From Candidatus Gemmiger excrementipullorum (GTDB taxonomy: Bacteria; Bacillota; Clostridia; Oscillospirales; Ruminococcaceae), in the NCBI GenBank assembly GCA_019115045.1, contig DXEI01000056.1, positions 1 to 47,380 of the forward strand: a stretch of DNA of 47,380 nt, in the 5' to 3' direction. Each line of letters starts with the position of its first letter. Positions within the stretch are counted from its first letter, which is position 1. The translations under genes were made by a program, and so were the position numbers. This document shows positions 32,382-40,106 of this stretch, in pieces. Under the pieces are notes generated by a model. The model was not told the origin of the DNA. It ran no database searches and saw nothing but the letters and a program-made list of their open reading frames with translations.

Positions 32382-32410
32382 ATTATACAGGTTTGTCACA
32401 CCGCTGTCAA
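32382..32410 (-). promoter_or_regulatory. Perfect-consensus promoter of oppA
   Basis: Minus strand TTGACA, 17-base spacer, TATAAT: six of six matches in both boxes. It is the strongest core promoter in the window, as suits an abundant binding protein. Confidence 0.92.
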
Positions 32411-32537
32411 TGTTTGCACACATTTCCCGGGGTGTTTTTGGCAGTTTCCTCAAAGATACGCGCGATTTTTGGCGAAACCGCCCAGCCCCCCTGCCGGGGC
32501 CTGTCGGCATTGCAAAGACAACTGTCCCCTGCCCTGC

Positions 32538-34241
32538 TCACGCGATGCCGGTCAGGTCGAAGCCGTCCAGCCAGCGGCTGGCGGCTTCGCAGACGCTGCG
32601 CAGGCAGTCCGGTTCGAAGGGGCTGACCATGCCGGCGTTTGCCAGCAGTTCGGTGAATACTTTGGTGCCGCCCTGGCGGGTGTAGGCCATGTAGTGCGCC
32701 CAGGCGTCTTTGGGGTCTTGCTGGATCATGGCCCAGAACTCCAGCGAGACAGTCTGCGCCAGGCAGTAGTCAATATAATAGAACGGGCTGGAGTAGATGT
32801 GGTGCTTTTGCTGCCAGCTCTCGCCGTCGCCATAGAACGGGATATCGCCGTCCAGCCGCAGCCAGGGCATGTAGGTGCCCAGCAGGTCTTTCCAGACGGC
32901 GTGGCGCTCGGCGGGGGTCAGGTCGGGTTTCTCATACACGATGTGCTGGAAATGATCCACCGCCGTGCCGTAGGGGATGAAGGTCAGCGCCGCGGCCAGG
33001 TGGCTGTAGCGGAACTTGGCCGCGTCCTTGCCAAAAAAGCCCTCGGCCCACGGCCAGGCAAAAAACTCCATACTCATCGAGTGGACTTCGCAGGCTTCCA
33101 TGGTAGGCCAGGTGTACTGCATCGGCACGCGGTCGCGGTTGGTCCAGGCGGCAAAGGCGTGGCCGGCCTCGTGGGTGACGACCTCCACGTCGCCCTGGGT
33201 GCCGTTGAAGTTGGCAAAGATGAAGGGAACGTTGTAGTCGGGGAGGGAGGTGCAGTAGCCGCCGCTGGCCTTGCCGGGGGTGGAAAGCACGTCCAGCAGC
33301 TTGCCGTCCAGCATGGTGTTGAAGAACACGCTCGTCTCGGGCGAGAGTTCGTCGTAGAAGGTCTTGCCCATGGCCAAAATGGCGTCGGCGTCGCCCACCG
33401 GGCGCGGGTTGCCGGAGCGGAACATCAGCGCCTCGTCGGCGTAGCTCATCGGGTAGGGCACGCCCAGCCGCTGGGCCTGGGCGCGGCAGACGCGGTCGGC
33501 CACCGGCACCAGGTACTGGACGACGGCGGCGCGGAACTTTTCAATGTCCGCCTTGGTGTAGCAGTTGCGCTGCATGCGGTAGTAGCCCAGCGTGGTGTAG
33601 CCCTCGTACCCCAGCTTTTTGCCCATGCCGTCGCGCAGGTGGACGAGTTTGTCGTAGATTTCGTCCATCTGGGGCTGGTTTTCTTTGAACCAGCGGCCTT
33701 CCGCCTTCCAGGCGGCCAGGCGGCGGGCGTCGTCGGCGTCGGTCTTGTAGGGGGTCAGCTGGCTCAAGGTGCAGACGCTGCCCTCAAAGGGGATCTGGGC
33801 GCTGGCCAGCAGTTTTTCGTACTCCTGCGTCAGGTCGTTCTCCTTTTGCAGGTCGGGCACGATCTCGGGCGCAAAGGTTTTGCGGGCCATCTCGGCATTT
33901 TGGAACATCAGATCGCCGTACTCGGCCGCAAAATCGGCGCGGAAGGGGCTTTCGAGCAGGACGGCGATGAAGGCGTCGCGGCAGACCTGCAGCTCGGGGT
34001 CGGCGGCGTTCCAGAATTTAGACTCGCCGTCGTAAAAGGCGTCGCGGGTGTCGATGCTGTGGCGGGTGCTGGCCAGCGTGGCCAGCGTCTGGATGTGGCG
34101 CTCGAGCGCGTCATTCTCCAAAAAGGCGGCGCGGGCGGCGGGGTAATCGGCCGCGGCGCGCAGCCGGGCGGTGATGGCGTCGTAGTCGGCTTTCAGCGCC
34201 GCCAGGTCGGGGCGCTGGTAGGGCATTTCGGGGAAAGTCAT
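32538..34241 (-). CDS. M3-family oligoendopeptidase
   Basis: A cytoplasmic zinc oligopeptidase of family M3 that would cut imported peptides. The 567-aa product has the zinc motif HEAGH (357-361) and the third ligand Glu385 in EACEVHSMSMEF, both typical of PepF-like M3 enzymes. GGYCTSLPDYNVPFIFANFNG and FYYIDYCLAQTVSLEFW are further family segments. Length is normal (about 565). AAAGGAGG precedes the ATG. It is the last gene of a probable operon after a glycosyltransferase and a HAD phosphatase, directly upstream of oppA, so peptide uptake and hydrolysis genes stand together. Confidence 0.95.
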   Translation of the reverse strand: MTFPEMPYQRPDLAALKADYDAITARLRAAADYPAARAAFLENDALERHIQTLATLASTRHSIDTRDAFYDGESKFWNAADPELQVCRDAFIAVLLESPFRADFAAEYGDLMFQNAEMARKTFAPEIVPDLQKENDLTQEYEKLLASAQIPFEGSVCTLSQLTPYKTDADDARRLAAWKAEGRWFKENQPQMDEIYDKLVHLRDGMGKKLGYEGYTTLGYYRMQRNCYTKADIEKFRAAVVQYLVPVADRVCRAQAQRLGVPYPMSYADEALMFRSGNPRPVGDADAILAMGKTFYDELSPETSVFFNTMLDGKLLDVLSTPGKASGGYCTSLPDYNVPFIFANFNGTQGDVEVVTHEAGHAFAAWTNRDRVPMQYTWPTMEACEVHSMSMEFFAWPWAEGFFGKDAAKFRYSHLAAALTFIPYGTAVDHFQHIVYEKPDLTPAERHAVWKDLLGTYMPWLRLDGDIPFYGDGESWQQKHHIYSSPFYYIDYCLAQTVSLEFWAMIQQDPKDAWAHYMAYTRQGGTKVFTELLANAGMVSPFEPDCLRSVCEAASRWLDGFDLTGIA

Positions 34242-34283
34242 AGCAGAGGGGTCCTCCTTTTTTTCAATGGGGCGCTGCGCCCC

Positions 34284-34937
34284 TTAGTTTTGCAACAGCA
34301 GCGTGTGGAGTTCGGCCACGGTGCCGGCCAGTGCCGCCGCGCCGGCGGCGGAGAGTTCTTCGGCCGTGCCGTAGCCGTACACCGCGCCGATGCAGGGCAG
34401 GCCGTTTTGGGCCGCGCCCCGCACGTCGTGTTCGCGGTCGCCGACCATGACGGCCGGCCGCGCGCCGGCCGCCCCCAGCGTTTGCAGGGCGTAGGCGACG
34501 ACGTCGCCTTTGTCGGTGCGGGTCTCGTCGATGGTGGCCCCGCAGATGGCGGTGCAGTAAGCGTCCAGCGCAAAATGCGCCAGGATGCGCCGCGCAAACG
34601 GTTCCGGCTTGCTGGTGGCCACCGCCACCGTTTTGCCGGCGGCCTGCAGGGCGGCCAGCAGTTCGGGGATGCCGGGGTAGACGGCGTTTTCAAAGAGGCC
34701 GGTTTCGGGGTAATATTCGCGGAAGGCCGCGACGGCACGGGCGGCGTCGGCTTCGCCCAGCCCCAAGATCGTGCGGAAACTCCACGGCAGCGGCGGGCCC
34801 AGGAAACCGCGCAGCTGGGCTTCGCCCGGCAAGGGCAGGCCCAGTTTGCGGCAGGCGTACCGCACCGAGTTGAGGATGCCGGGGGCCGAGTCGGTCAGTG
34901 TGCCGTCGAGGTCAAACAGGATGGTCTGGTACTGCAT
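34284..34937 (-). CDS. HAD-superfamily phosphatase (phosphoglycolate phosphatase-like)
   Basis: A HAD-IA hydrolase with 217 residues. Motif I is LFDLDGTLTDSA, with Asp9 as nucleophile; motif II is VAVATSKPEP, motif III a Lys near 142, and motif IV MVGDREHDVRGAA. The cap domain between motifs I and II is alpha-helical (C1 type), as in Gph/PGP enzymes. The substrate cannot be assigned. The Shine-Dalgarno is weak (GCGGGG). It lies 13 bases after the glycosyltransferase and 42 before the M3 peptidase. Confidence 0.9.
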   Translation of the reverse strand: MQYQTILFDLDGTLTDSAPGILNSVRYACRKLGLPLPGEAQLRGFLGPPLPWSFRTILGLGEADAARAVAAFREYYPETGLFENAVYPGIPELLAALQAAGKTVAVATSKPEPFARRILAHFALDAYCTAICGATIDETRTDKGDVVAYALQTLGAAGARPAVMVGDREHDVRGAAQNGLPCIGAVYGYGTAEELSAAGAAALAGTVAELHTLLLQN

Positions 34938-34950
34938 GGCGCGCCCCGCT

Positions 34951-35970
34951 TTAGTTGAACTTGAACAGTTTTTGCGCGATGCGGTACCCCGCGATGCTGA
35001 GCTTGCTGCCCAGCCAGCCCGGCAGGTTGCACCCCTGCGCCACCGAGCGGCGGCACCGGCGGTACAGGCGCTCGTCGTGGGCTTTGAGGTCGTCCCACAG
35101 CTGTTTGCGCTTTTGCAGGGCCTCGGCGCTGCCGTCCAGCGTCAAAAAGATGCTGGAGATCGCCATCATCATCGAGAAATAGTTGAGCATATACGCGCGC
35201 AGCTTTTTTTGCTGCGGCGGCAGCGCAAAGACGTCGACGGCGTTCATCATCAGGCGGGTGACGCGCAGCTGCTGGTCGACGCGCTTGATCATGTTTTTCT
35301 CGTTGACGCTCTGGTCCTCGCGCCCGATGAAATAACGGTAGAGGTCCTGGTTGAGGTAGTAGATGGTGTTGACGCAGGGCAGCGGCTGGTAGACAAAGAT
35401 GTTATCGACATAGAACGTATGCTTGGGCAGCACCATGCCGCTGGCGCGCAGCACCGCCGTGCGGTAGATGACACTGTGCATCAGGATGTTTTTGTTGGGC
35501 GGGAAATGCCCGATCTCGTTCCAGTGGAAGACGCGGTCCTCGGGCAAAATACCCTTGTAGTTGACGATGTTGCGGGTGTTGTCGGCCACATGCTCATAGA
35601 CATAGTTGGCCATGACCAGGTCCAGCGGCGTCTCGTCGTGGGCATGCTGGCGCAGCACGTCCATCACGTTGGCCAGCGCGCCGGCGTCCAGCCAGTCGTC
35701 GGAGTCTACCACTTTAAAAAACAGCCCCGTGGCGTTGCGGATGCCCTGGTTGACGCCCTCGCCATGGCCGCCGTTCTCCTGGTGGATGACCCGCACGATG
35801 CCGGGGTACTTTTTGGCGTAGTCGTCGGCGATCTTGCCGGTGTTGTCGCTGGAGCCGTCGTCCACCAGGATGATCTCGGCTTCCTCGCCGGCGGGCAGCA
35901 GGGTCTCGATGCAACGGTCCATGTAGGCGGCCGAGTTGTAGCACGGCACGGTAAAGGTGATCAGTTTCAT
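34951..35970 (-). CDS. Glycosyltransferase family 2
   Basis: A GT-A fold glycosyltransferase that adds sugars to a polysaccharide, lipid or wall acceptor at the inner membrane face. The 339-aa product has FTVPCYNSAAYMDRCIETL, ILVDDGSSDNTGKIADDYA, and the DxD-like VDSDDWLDAG, all in the first 110 residues. No membrane helix is obvious. The C-terminal part (about 220-339) is basic. The ATG at 35970 follows GAGGAG. It heads a short operon with the HAD and M3 peptidase genes. Donor and acceptor are unknown. Confidence 0.9.
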   Translation of the reverse strand: MKLITFTVPCYNSAAYMDRCIETLLPAGEEAEIILVDDGSSDNTGKIADDYAKKYPGIVRVIHQENGGHGEGVNQGIRNATGLFFKVVDSDDWLDAGALANVMDVLRQHAHDETPLDLVMANYVYEHVADNTRNIVNYKGILPEDRVFHWNEIGHFPPNKNILMHSVIYRTAVLRASGMVLPKHTFYVDNIFVYQPLPCVNTIYYLNQDLYRYFIGREDQSVNEKNMIKRVDQQLRVTRLMMNAVDVFALPPQQKKLRAYMLNYFSMMMAISSIFLTLDGSAEALQKRKQLWDDLKAHDERLYRRCRRSVAQGCNLPGWLGSKLSIAGYRIAQKLFKFN

Positions 35971-36070
35971 ACAGATGCTCCTCTTCTCCTGCGCGGGCGT
36001 TCCTGCATAAGGGCAGCGCCGCCTGCGCGGTGGGGCGGGCGGCGTTTGGCACGCCCGCCGGTGTAGCACT

Positions 36071-36099
36071 AGCATACCCTGTTTTGCGCAAAATTACAA
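36071..36099 (-). promoter_or_regulatory. Promoter of the glycosyltransferase-HAD-M3 operon
   Basis: Minus strand TTGTAA, 17-base spacer, TATGCT. The start would be about 95 bases before the start codon. Confidence 0.65.
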
Positions 36100-36133
36100 G
36101 GGGCAATCCTGCCCTACCCTGCCGCGCATAAGA

Positions 36134-36170
36134 ACGCCCCGCGCCTGCCGGGCGGGCAGGCGCGGGGCGT
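36134..36170. terminator. Strong GC hairpin between the 45-aa gene and the glycosyltransferase operon
   Basis: A perfect 16-bp stem (36134-36149 with 36155-36170) with a five-base loop, lying downstream of the 45-aa gene. Neither side has a U tract, so termination would be imperfect; it could also act as an mRNA 3'-end stabiliser. Confidence 0.45.
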
Positions 36171-36221
36171 CGCTTGCTGACGGGGGCCAAATGGCCGGTC
36201 GTGTGGTTTTGGAACGGCCGC

Positions 36222-36359
36222 TCAGAACAGATCGTCGCGGTTAAATTGGTGCAGGCCCGACGGGATCACGTCGTTGTAAACTTCCTCCGGCAGGCCGTAA
36301 GGAGGGGCCGGTTCCAAAAAACCATGCATCCATTCCGCCAACGTGTGCAGCTTCAACAT
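36222..36359 (-). CDS. Small protein, 45 aa
   Basis: I do not recognise this protein. It reads MLKLHTLAEWMHGFLEP, then GLPEEVYNDVIPSGLHQF and an acidic end NRDDLF. It is soluble, mixed in charge and rich in aromatic residues, without membrane segment. Support for a real gene is strong: AGGAGAT eight bases before the ATG, and a good promoter (TTGCAA-N17-TATAAT) 33 bases upstream. A GC hairpin lies 50 bases past its stop. Confidence 0.7.
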   Translation of the reverse strand: MLKLHTLAEWMHGFLEPAPPYGLPEEVYNDVIPSGLHQFNRDDLF

Positions 36360-36391
36360 GCAACCCGATCTCCTTTCTGTGTTCTGTCTTT

Positions 36392-36420
36392 ATTATACGC
36401 AAGGAGTCCGACTTTTGCAA
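36392..36420 (-). promoter_or_regulatory. Strong promoter of the 45-aa gene
   Basis: Minus strand TTGCAA (36415-36420), 17-base spacer and a perfect TATAAT (36392-36397). The leader is about 26 bases. The bases upstream to 36500 are AT-rich compared with the rest of the window. Confidence 0.8.
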
Positions 36421-36508
36421 GCCGCATTTTGTACAAACTTACAAAAGTTATTTGTATATTTTCCACTATTTCAGCATCTTGTACATATTCGCGTTGCATC
36501 TGTACGCC

Positions 36509-36622
36509 TTACGCGGACAGTTCCGCCCACGCTTCCTGCATCGTATCGGCCGAGAAGAGGAACTCCCCCGCCTCGGAATAAACTTCGACATGGCCGCCGA
36601 CATACCGGATCTGCTGCGTCAT
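36509..36622 (-). CDS. Small protein, 37 aa
   Basis: Function unknown. The product runs MTQQIRYVGGHVEVYSEAG and ends FLFSADTMQEAWAELSA. The pattern suggests a beta hairpin (IRYVGGHVEVYSE, EFLFSADT) followed by a helix, so it could fold as a small beta-beta-alpha unit. AAAGGCGG is at the right spacing before the ATG, and a TATACT box lies at 36656-36661 on the minus strand, with a weak -35. It lies between the PF06541-like gene and the 45-aa gene, all on one strand. Confidence 0.65.
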   Translation of the reverse strand: MTQQIRYVGGHVEVYSEAGEFLFSADTMQEAWAELSA

Positions 36623-36692
36623 GGTGGTACCGCCTTTCTGTTGTGGTATGCCTTTAGTATAGGGCATACGCGGTACCATAATGCGGGCTTTT

Positions 36693-37097
36693 TCAGCCGG
36701 GCGCCGTCTTTGCAGTACAGGAAACCGGACTGCAGGTGGCCCGCCGGGCGGCGCGCAGCACCCACACGACCCAGCCGCACAGCAAAAACCAGTAAAAGGT
36801 GTAGCGCGGGCAGACGAGCCCGGCCAGGTTGCCCCACTCGGCGCTGTAGTCCCACACGGCGGTGTGCAGCACCTCGCGGCAGAGCACGCCGACAGCCGCC
36901 TCGACCCCGCTGACGCCCGCCGCGCCCGCGCAGGCCGCCCCGGCCAGCGGCAGCGGGCGTTCGGCCAGCATCTGCAGCCCGCACAGGCAGACCCCGCCGG
37001 CCACAAACATCGTCCAGTGGGTGGCGCCGCGCCAGGCCAGTTCCACCCCCAGGTAGCCGCTGCCGCCCAACACAAAAAGCGCGATACGTTCCAACAT
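36693..37097 (-). CDS. Short PF06541-like membrane protein (putative ABC transporter type IV, CmpB-like)
   Basis: The 134-aa product has about four hydrophobic helices. The best signature is VWDYSAEWGNLAGLVCPRY followed by a hydrophobic TFYWFLLCGWVVWVL, which resembles the WDYS...N..G..C motif of PF06541 proteins. Most members are about 150-300 aa, so this is a short one. The name 'ABC transporter permease' in databases is weakly founded; function is unknown. GGAAGGGGC precedes the ATG at 37097. The frame opens further upstream but only the later start has a Shine-Dalgarno. Confidence 0.7.
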   Translation of the reverse strand: MLERIALFVLGGSGYLGVELAWRGATHWTMFVAGGVCLCGLQMLAERPLPLAGAACAGAAGVSGVEAAVGVLCREVLHTAVWDYSAEWGNLAGLVCPRYTFYWFLLCGWVVWVLRAARRATCSPVSCTAKTAPG

Positions 37098-37177
37098 AGC
37101 AAAAGCCCCTTCCGCACACAGCTGGTTTGTGCTAGTATGCGCGGAAGGGGCGGCTTGTAACCGCTTTGTAACAAATT

Positions 37178-38623
37178 TTATTTGGAGAGCTGTTTCAGCA
37201 GCGCGCTGCGGGTATCCCACAGTTTCTGGCTGAGGTCGACGTAGTAGCGGTGGGGGTTTTCAAAGCGCTTGACTTCGTCCCACAGCGTGTTGACCTGCGC
37301 CTTGCAGAATTTTTTGATGTCGTCGAGGCTGGGGCTCTGGTAGACGCGGCGGCCGTCCCGGTAGATCTGCGTCGAAAGGCAGCGCGCCGTGCAGTGGACG
37401 TAGGTGCACTCTTTCCAGGTCTCGATGGGGTCGAACAGCGTGATGCCGTGCTGCGTCTCGACGGTCTCGTCAGCCATCGTGATGAGGTCAGCCATCGCCT
37501 TGCCGTCCTCGTCATAGATGCGCCAGACCTTTTTCAGGCAGGGGATCGTCATCTTCTCGGCCGATTCGGACAGTTTCATCTTGGGCGTATAGCTGCCGTC
37601 CTGCTCTTTGACGGCGGCCAGCTTGTACACGCCGCCGAACACCGGGTCGGATTTGGCGGTGATCATGTTTTCGCCGATGCCAAAGCTGTCCACCCGCGCG
37701 CCCTGCAGGATCAGATCGCGCACGATGTACTCGTCCAGGCTGTTGGACGCGCAGATCGGGCAGTCGGGGTAGCCGGCGGCGTCCAGCATCTTGCGCGCCT
37801 TTTTGGAGAGGTAGGCGATGTCGCCGGAGTCGATGCGGATGCCCTTGGGGCGCTTGCCCATGGGTTTGAGGACCTCGTCAAACACCTTGATGGCGTCCGG
37901 CACGCCGTGGCGCAGCACGTTGTAGGTATCCACCAGCAGCACGCAGGCGTCGGGGTAGAGTTCGGCGTATTTTTTAAAGGCCTCGTACTCGCTGGGGAAC
38001 ATCTGCACCCAGCTGTGCGCCATCGTGCCGGAGGCCGGGATGCCGAAGTCCCGCGCCGCCATCACGCAGGAGGTGGACCCGCACCCGCCGATGTAGGACG
38101 CCCGCGCGCCGAAGTAGGCGGCATCGTACCCCTGGGCGCGGCGCGCGCCAAACTCCATGACCGGGCGGCCGGCCGCCGCGCGCACGATGCGGTTGGCCTT
38201 GGTGGCGATAAGGCACTGGTGGTTGAAGGTGACCAGCAGCAGCGTTTCGAGCAGCTGGCACTCGATGGCCGGGCCCTCGACGGTGACGATGGGCTCCTGC
38301 GGGAAGATGGGCATGCCTTCCTCAATGGCCCAGATATTGCAGTGCAGCCGGAAGTTGGCCAGGTAGGTAAGGAAGCGTTCGTCAAAGACTTTGGTCGCGC
38401 GCAGGTAGTCGATATCCTCCTGCGTGAAGCGCAGGTTGTCGACGGCGTCGATGAACTGCTGCAGCCCCGCCATGATGGCGTAGCCGCCGCCGTCCGGCAC
38501 GCGGCGGAAGAACATGTCAAAGACGGCGATCTTGTCCTCATACCCTTCGTCCAGGTAGCCGGCCGACATCGTCAGCTCATAGAAGTCGGTCATCGTCGTC
38601 AGGTTGCGTTTTACATCCAGCAT
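37178..38623 (-). CDS. pncB: Nicotinate phosphoribosyltransferase
   Basis: Makes nicotinate mononucleotide from nicotinate, PRPP and ATP in NAD salvage. The 481-aa product is the long Firmicutes-type enzyme, with TDFYELTMSAGYLDEG at the N terminus, EFGARRAQGYDAA (catalytic His is usually near this segment), SGTMAHSWVQMF, LLVDTYNVLRHGVPDAI and IRIDSGDIAYLS. VDSFGIGENMITAKSDPVF is typical of the phosphate-binding region. GGGAGA precedes the ATG. It lies 32 bases downstream of dacA and is probably cotranscribed with it. Confidence 0.95.
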   Translation of the reverse strand: MLDVKRNLTTMTDFYELTMSAGYLDEGYEDKIAVFDMFFRRVPDGGGYAIMAGLQQFIDAVDNLRFTQEDIDYLRATKVFDERFLTYLANFRLHCNIWAIEEGMPIFPQEPIVTVEGPAIECQLLETLLLVTFNHQCLIATKANRIVRAAAGRPVMEFGARRAQGYDAAYFGARASYIGGCGSTSCVMAARDFGIPASGTMAHSWVQMFPSEYEAFKKYAELYPDACVLLVDTYNVLRHGVPDAIKVFDEVLKPMGKRPKGIRIDSGDIAYLSKKARKMLDAAGYPDCPICASNSLDEYIVRDLILQGARVDSFGIGENMITAKSDPVFGGVYKLAAVKEQDGSYTPKMKLSESAEKMTIPCLKKVWRIYDEDGKAMADLITMADETVETQHGITLFDPIETWKECTYVHCTARCLSTQIYRDGRRVYQSPSLDDIKKFCKAQVNTLWDEVKRFENPHRYYVDLSQKLWDTRSALLKQLSK

Positions 38624-38655
38624 TGGTGGTCTCCCCTTCCCGCAGGCGGTCTTGT

Positions 38656-39990
38656 TTATTTGCTGTCCCCTTCCCGGCTCCAGGCGCCGAGGATGGACAA
38701 AACCCAGATAAAGGCGTACACCGCCACGACCGCCATCGTGAGCATGATGACGACCTTGAAATAGGTGCTGGAGAAAAACTCCCCGACCCGGGCGATGGTG
38801 TACAGCAGCTGATTGCGCGAGACGTCGCTGCCGGCGATGAGCTCCACCGTGCCGATGGGTTCGCCCTCGATGCTCAGCGTCACGGTGCCCACGACGTCGC
38901 CCTGACGGATGGGCGCGGTCAGGTGGTCGGGCAGCTGGAAGGTCTGCTCGGTCAGTTCGGCGCCGCCCTCGCGCAGCAGCAGCGTCATCATATCGTCGGC
39001 CGGGTAGAGCATGACGGTGTCAGTCTCGGTCGAGTAGACGATGCGGCTCTCGGTGATGGGCTGGGTGGTATCCAGCGCCGGGGCGATGGTGTAGGTGGCG
39101 AACACCCAGTCCATCAGGGCGCCGGTCTCCAGCAGGGCGGGGCGGCCGCCCTCCTCGTCGGTGGCGTTGGGCACGTTGAGCACTACGCTGATGTAGCTTT
39201 CGCCGTCCTGCGTGTGCCAGCCGGCAAAGTTCTGCCACTCGCCCAGACTGCCGGTCTTGCCGCCGCGGGTGTAGGCGCGGTAGTAGCCGCTGCTGGAACT
39301 GACCATGCGGTCGGTGTTCTGGATGATGTAGGTGCCCGGCGTGGGGTAGTTGGCGTTGGTGCCCATATCGTAGGTGGGCGTGGCCATGACCTCGGCCACG
39401 ATATCGTACGCCGTCAGCGCGCGCAGGATCAGGTAGGCGTCGCGGGCCGTCGTCACGTTGCCGTCGTCCAGGCCGCAGGGGTCGGTGAAGGTGGTGCCGG
39501 TGCAGCCGATGGCCGCGGCTTCCTCGTTCATGCGGGCGACGAAGTTATCGACGCTGCCGCCACCCATATAGTCCGCCACGATGTAGGCGGCCTCGTTGGC
39601 GCTGGGCAGCAGCATGGCGTACAGCAGGTTGCGCAGCGTCTGGGTGTCGCCGCGGCGGATGTCGGCCGTCGAGGCGTTGGTCGTCTGCTCCCAGATCAGG
39701 TCATAGATATACCCGGGCGCGGTGAGCGAGATGGTGTCCAGCTGGTCCTGGTAGCTTTCCAGCAGCAGCAGGCAGGTCATCATCTTGGTCAGGCTGGCGG
39801 CCTGGAGCTGGGTCTCGCTGTTTTTCTCGTAGACGACGATGTTGGTGTCGAGGTTGACGACGTAGGCGGCCGGGGCCGTCAGGGCCGGGGCGTCGGTGGA
39901 AAGGGCGCTGTTCTCCCCTTCCGCCGCTGCCGGCACGGCCAGCACCAGCGTCAGCACCAACGTGCACAACAGGGCGCAGAATTTTTTCAT
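38656..39990 (-). CDS. dacA: D-alanyl-D-alanine carboxypeptidase (DacA-type, S11)
   Basis: Trims the terminal D-Ala of peptidoglycan stem peptides outside the membrane. The 444-aa product has a Sec signal peptide (MKKFCALLCTLVLTLVL, cut near AAA-EG), the active-site SxxK as Ser66-Leu-Thr-Lys69, the SxN as Ser130-Ala-Asn132 and the KTG at 245-247. A C-terminal helix (about 412-432) anchors it, with a short basic tail. The start at 39990 is chosen because AGGAAC lies upstream; a TTG two codons earlier has less support. Length and layout are normal for the family. Confidence 0.94.
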   Translation of the reverse strand: MKKFCALLCTLVLTLVLAVPAAAEGENSALSTDAPALTAPAAYVVNLDTNIVVYEKNSETQLQAASLTKMMTCLLLLESYQDQLDTISLTAPGYIYDLIWEQTTNASTADIRRGDTQTLRNLLYAMLLPSANEAAYIVADYMGGGSVDNFVARMNEEAAAIGCTGTTFTDPCGLDDGNVTTARDAYLILRALTAYDIVAEVMATPTYDMGTNANYPTPGTYIIQNTDRMVSSSSGYYRAYTRGGKTGSLGEWQNFAGWHTQDGESYISVVLNVPNATDEEGGRPALLETGALMDWVFATYTIAPALDTTQPITESRIVYSTETDTVMLYPADDMMTLLLREGGAELTEQTFQLPDHLTAPIRQGDVVGTVTLSIEGEPIGTVELIAGSDVSRNQLLYTIARVGEFFSSTYFKVVIMLTMAVVAVYAFIWVLSILGAWSREGDSK

Positions 39991-40065
39991 AGGCAAAGGT
40001 TCCTTGGTTCGTCAGGCCCGGGCACGGCGGCCGCCGCGCTCCGGGGAACGGTGCGTACTGGTTTT

Positions 40066-40074
40066 AGTATAGCA
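40066..40074 (-). promoter_or_regulatory. Extended -10 promoter of dacA-pncB
   Basis: Minus strand TGC-TATACT, hexamer at 40066-40071, about 75 bases before the dacA start; the -35 (TTTTAT) is poor. It lies 35 bases past the recG stop. Confidence 0.5.
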
Positions 40075-40106
40075 AATTTTCCCCCGAAATAAAAGGGAAA
40101 GCAGGG

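Noticed and set aside
27564..34958. Long plus-strand open frames opposite oppC-oppB, oppA and the M3 peptidase
   Set aside because: All are shadows of well-supported genes, with Gly/Val/Asp/His-rich artificial products and no start signals.
40072..40106. TTTCCC/GGGAAA dyad as recG terminator
   Set aside because: The stem is only six bases with a ten-base loop and no U tract on the minus strand.
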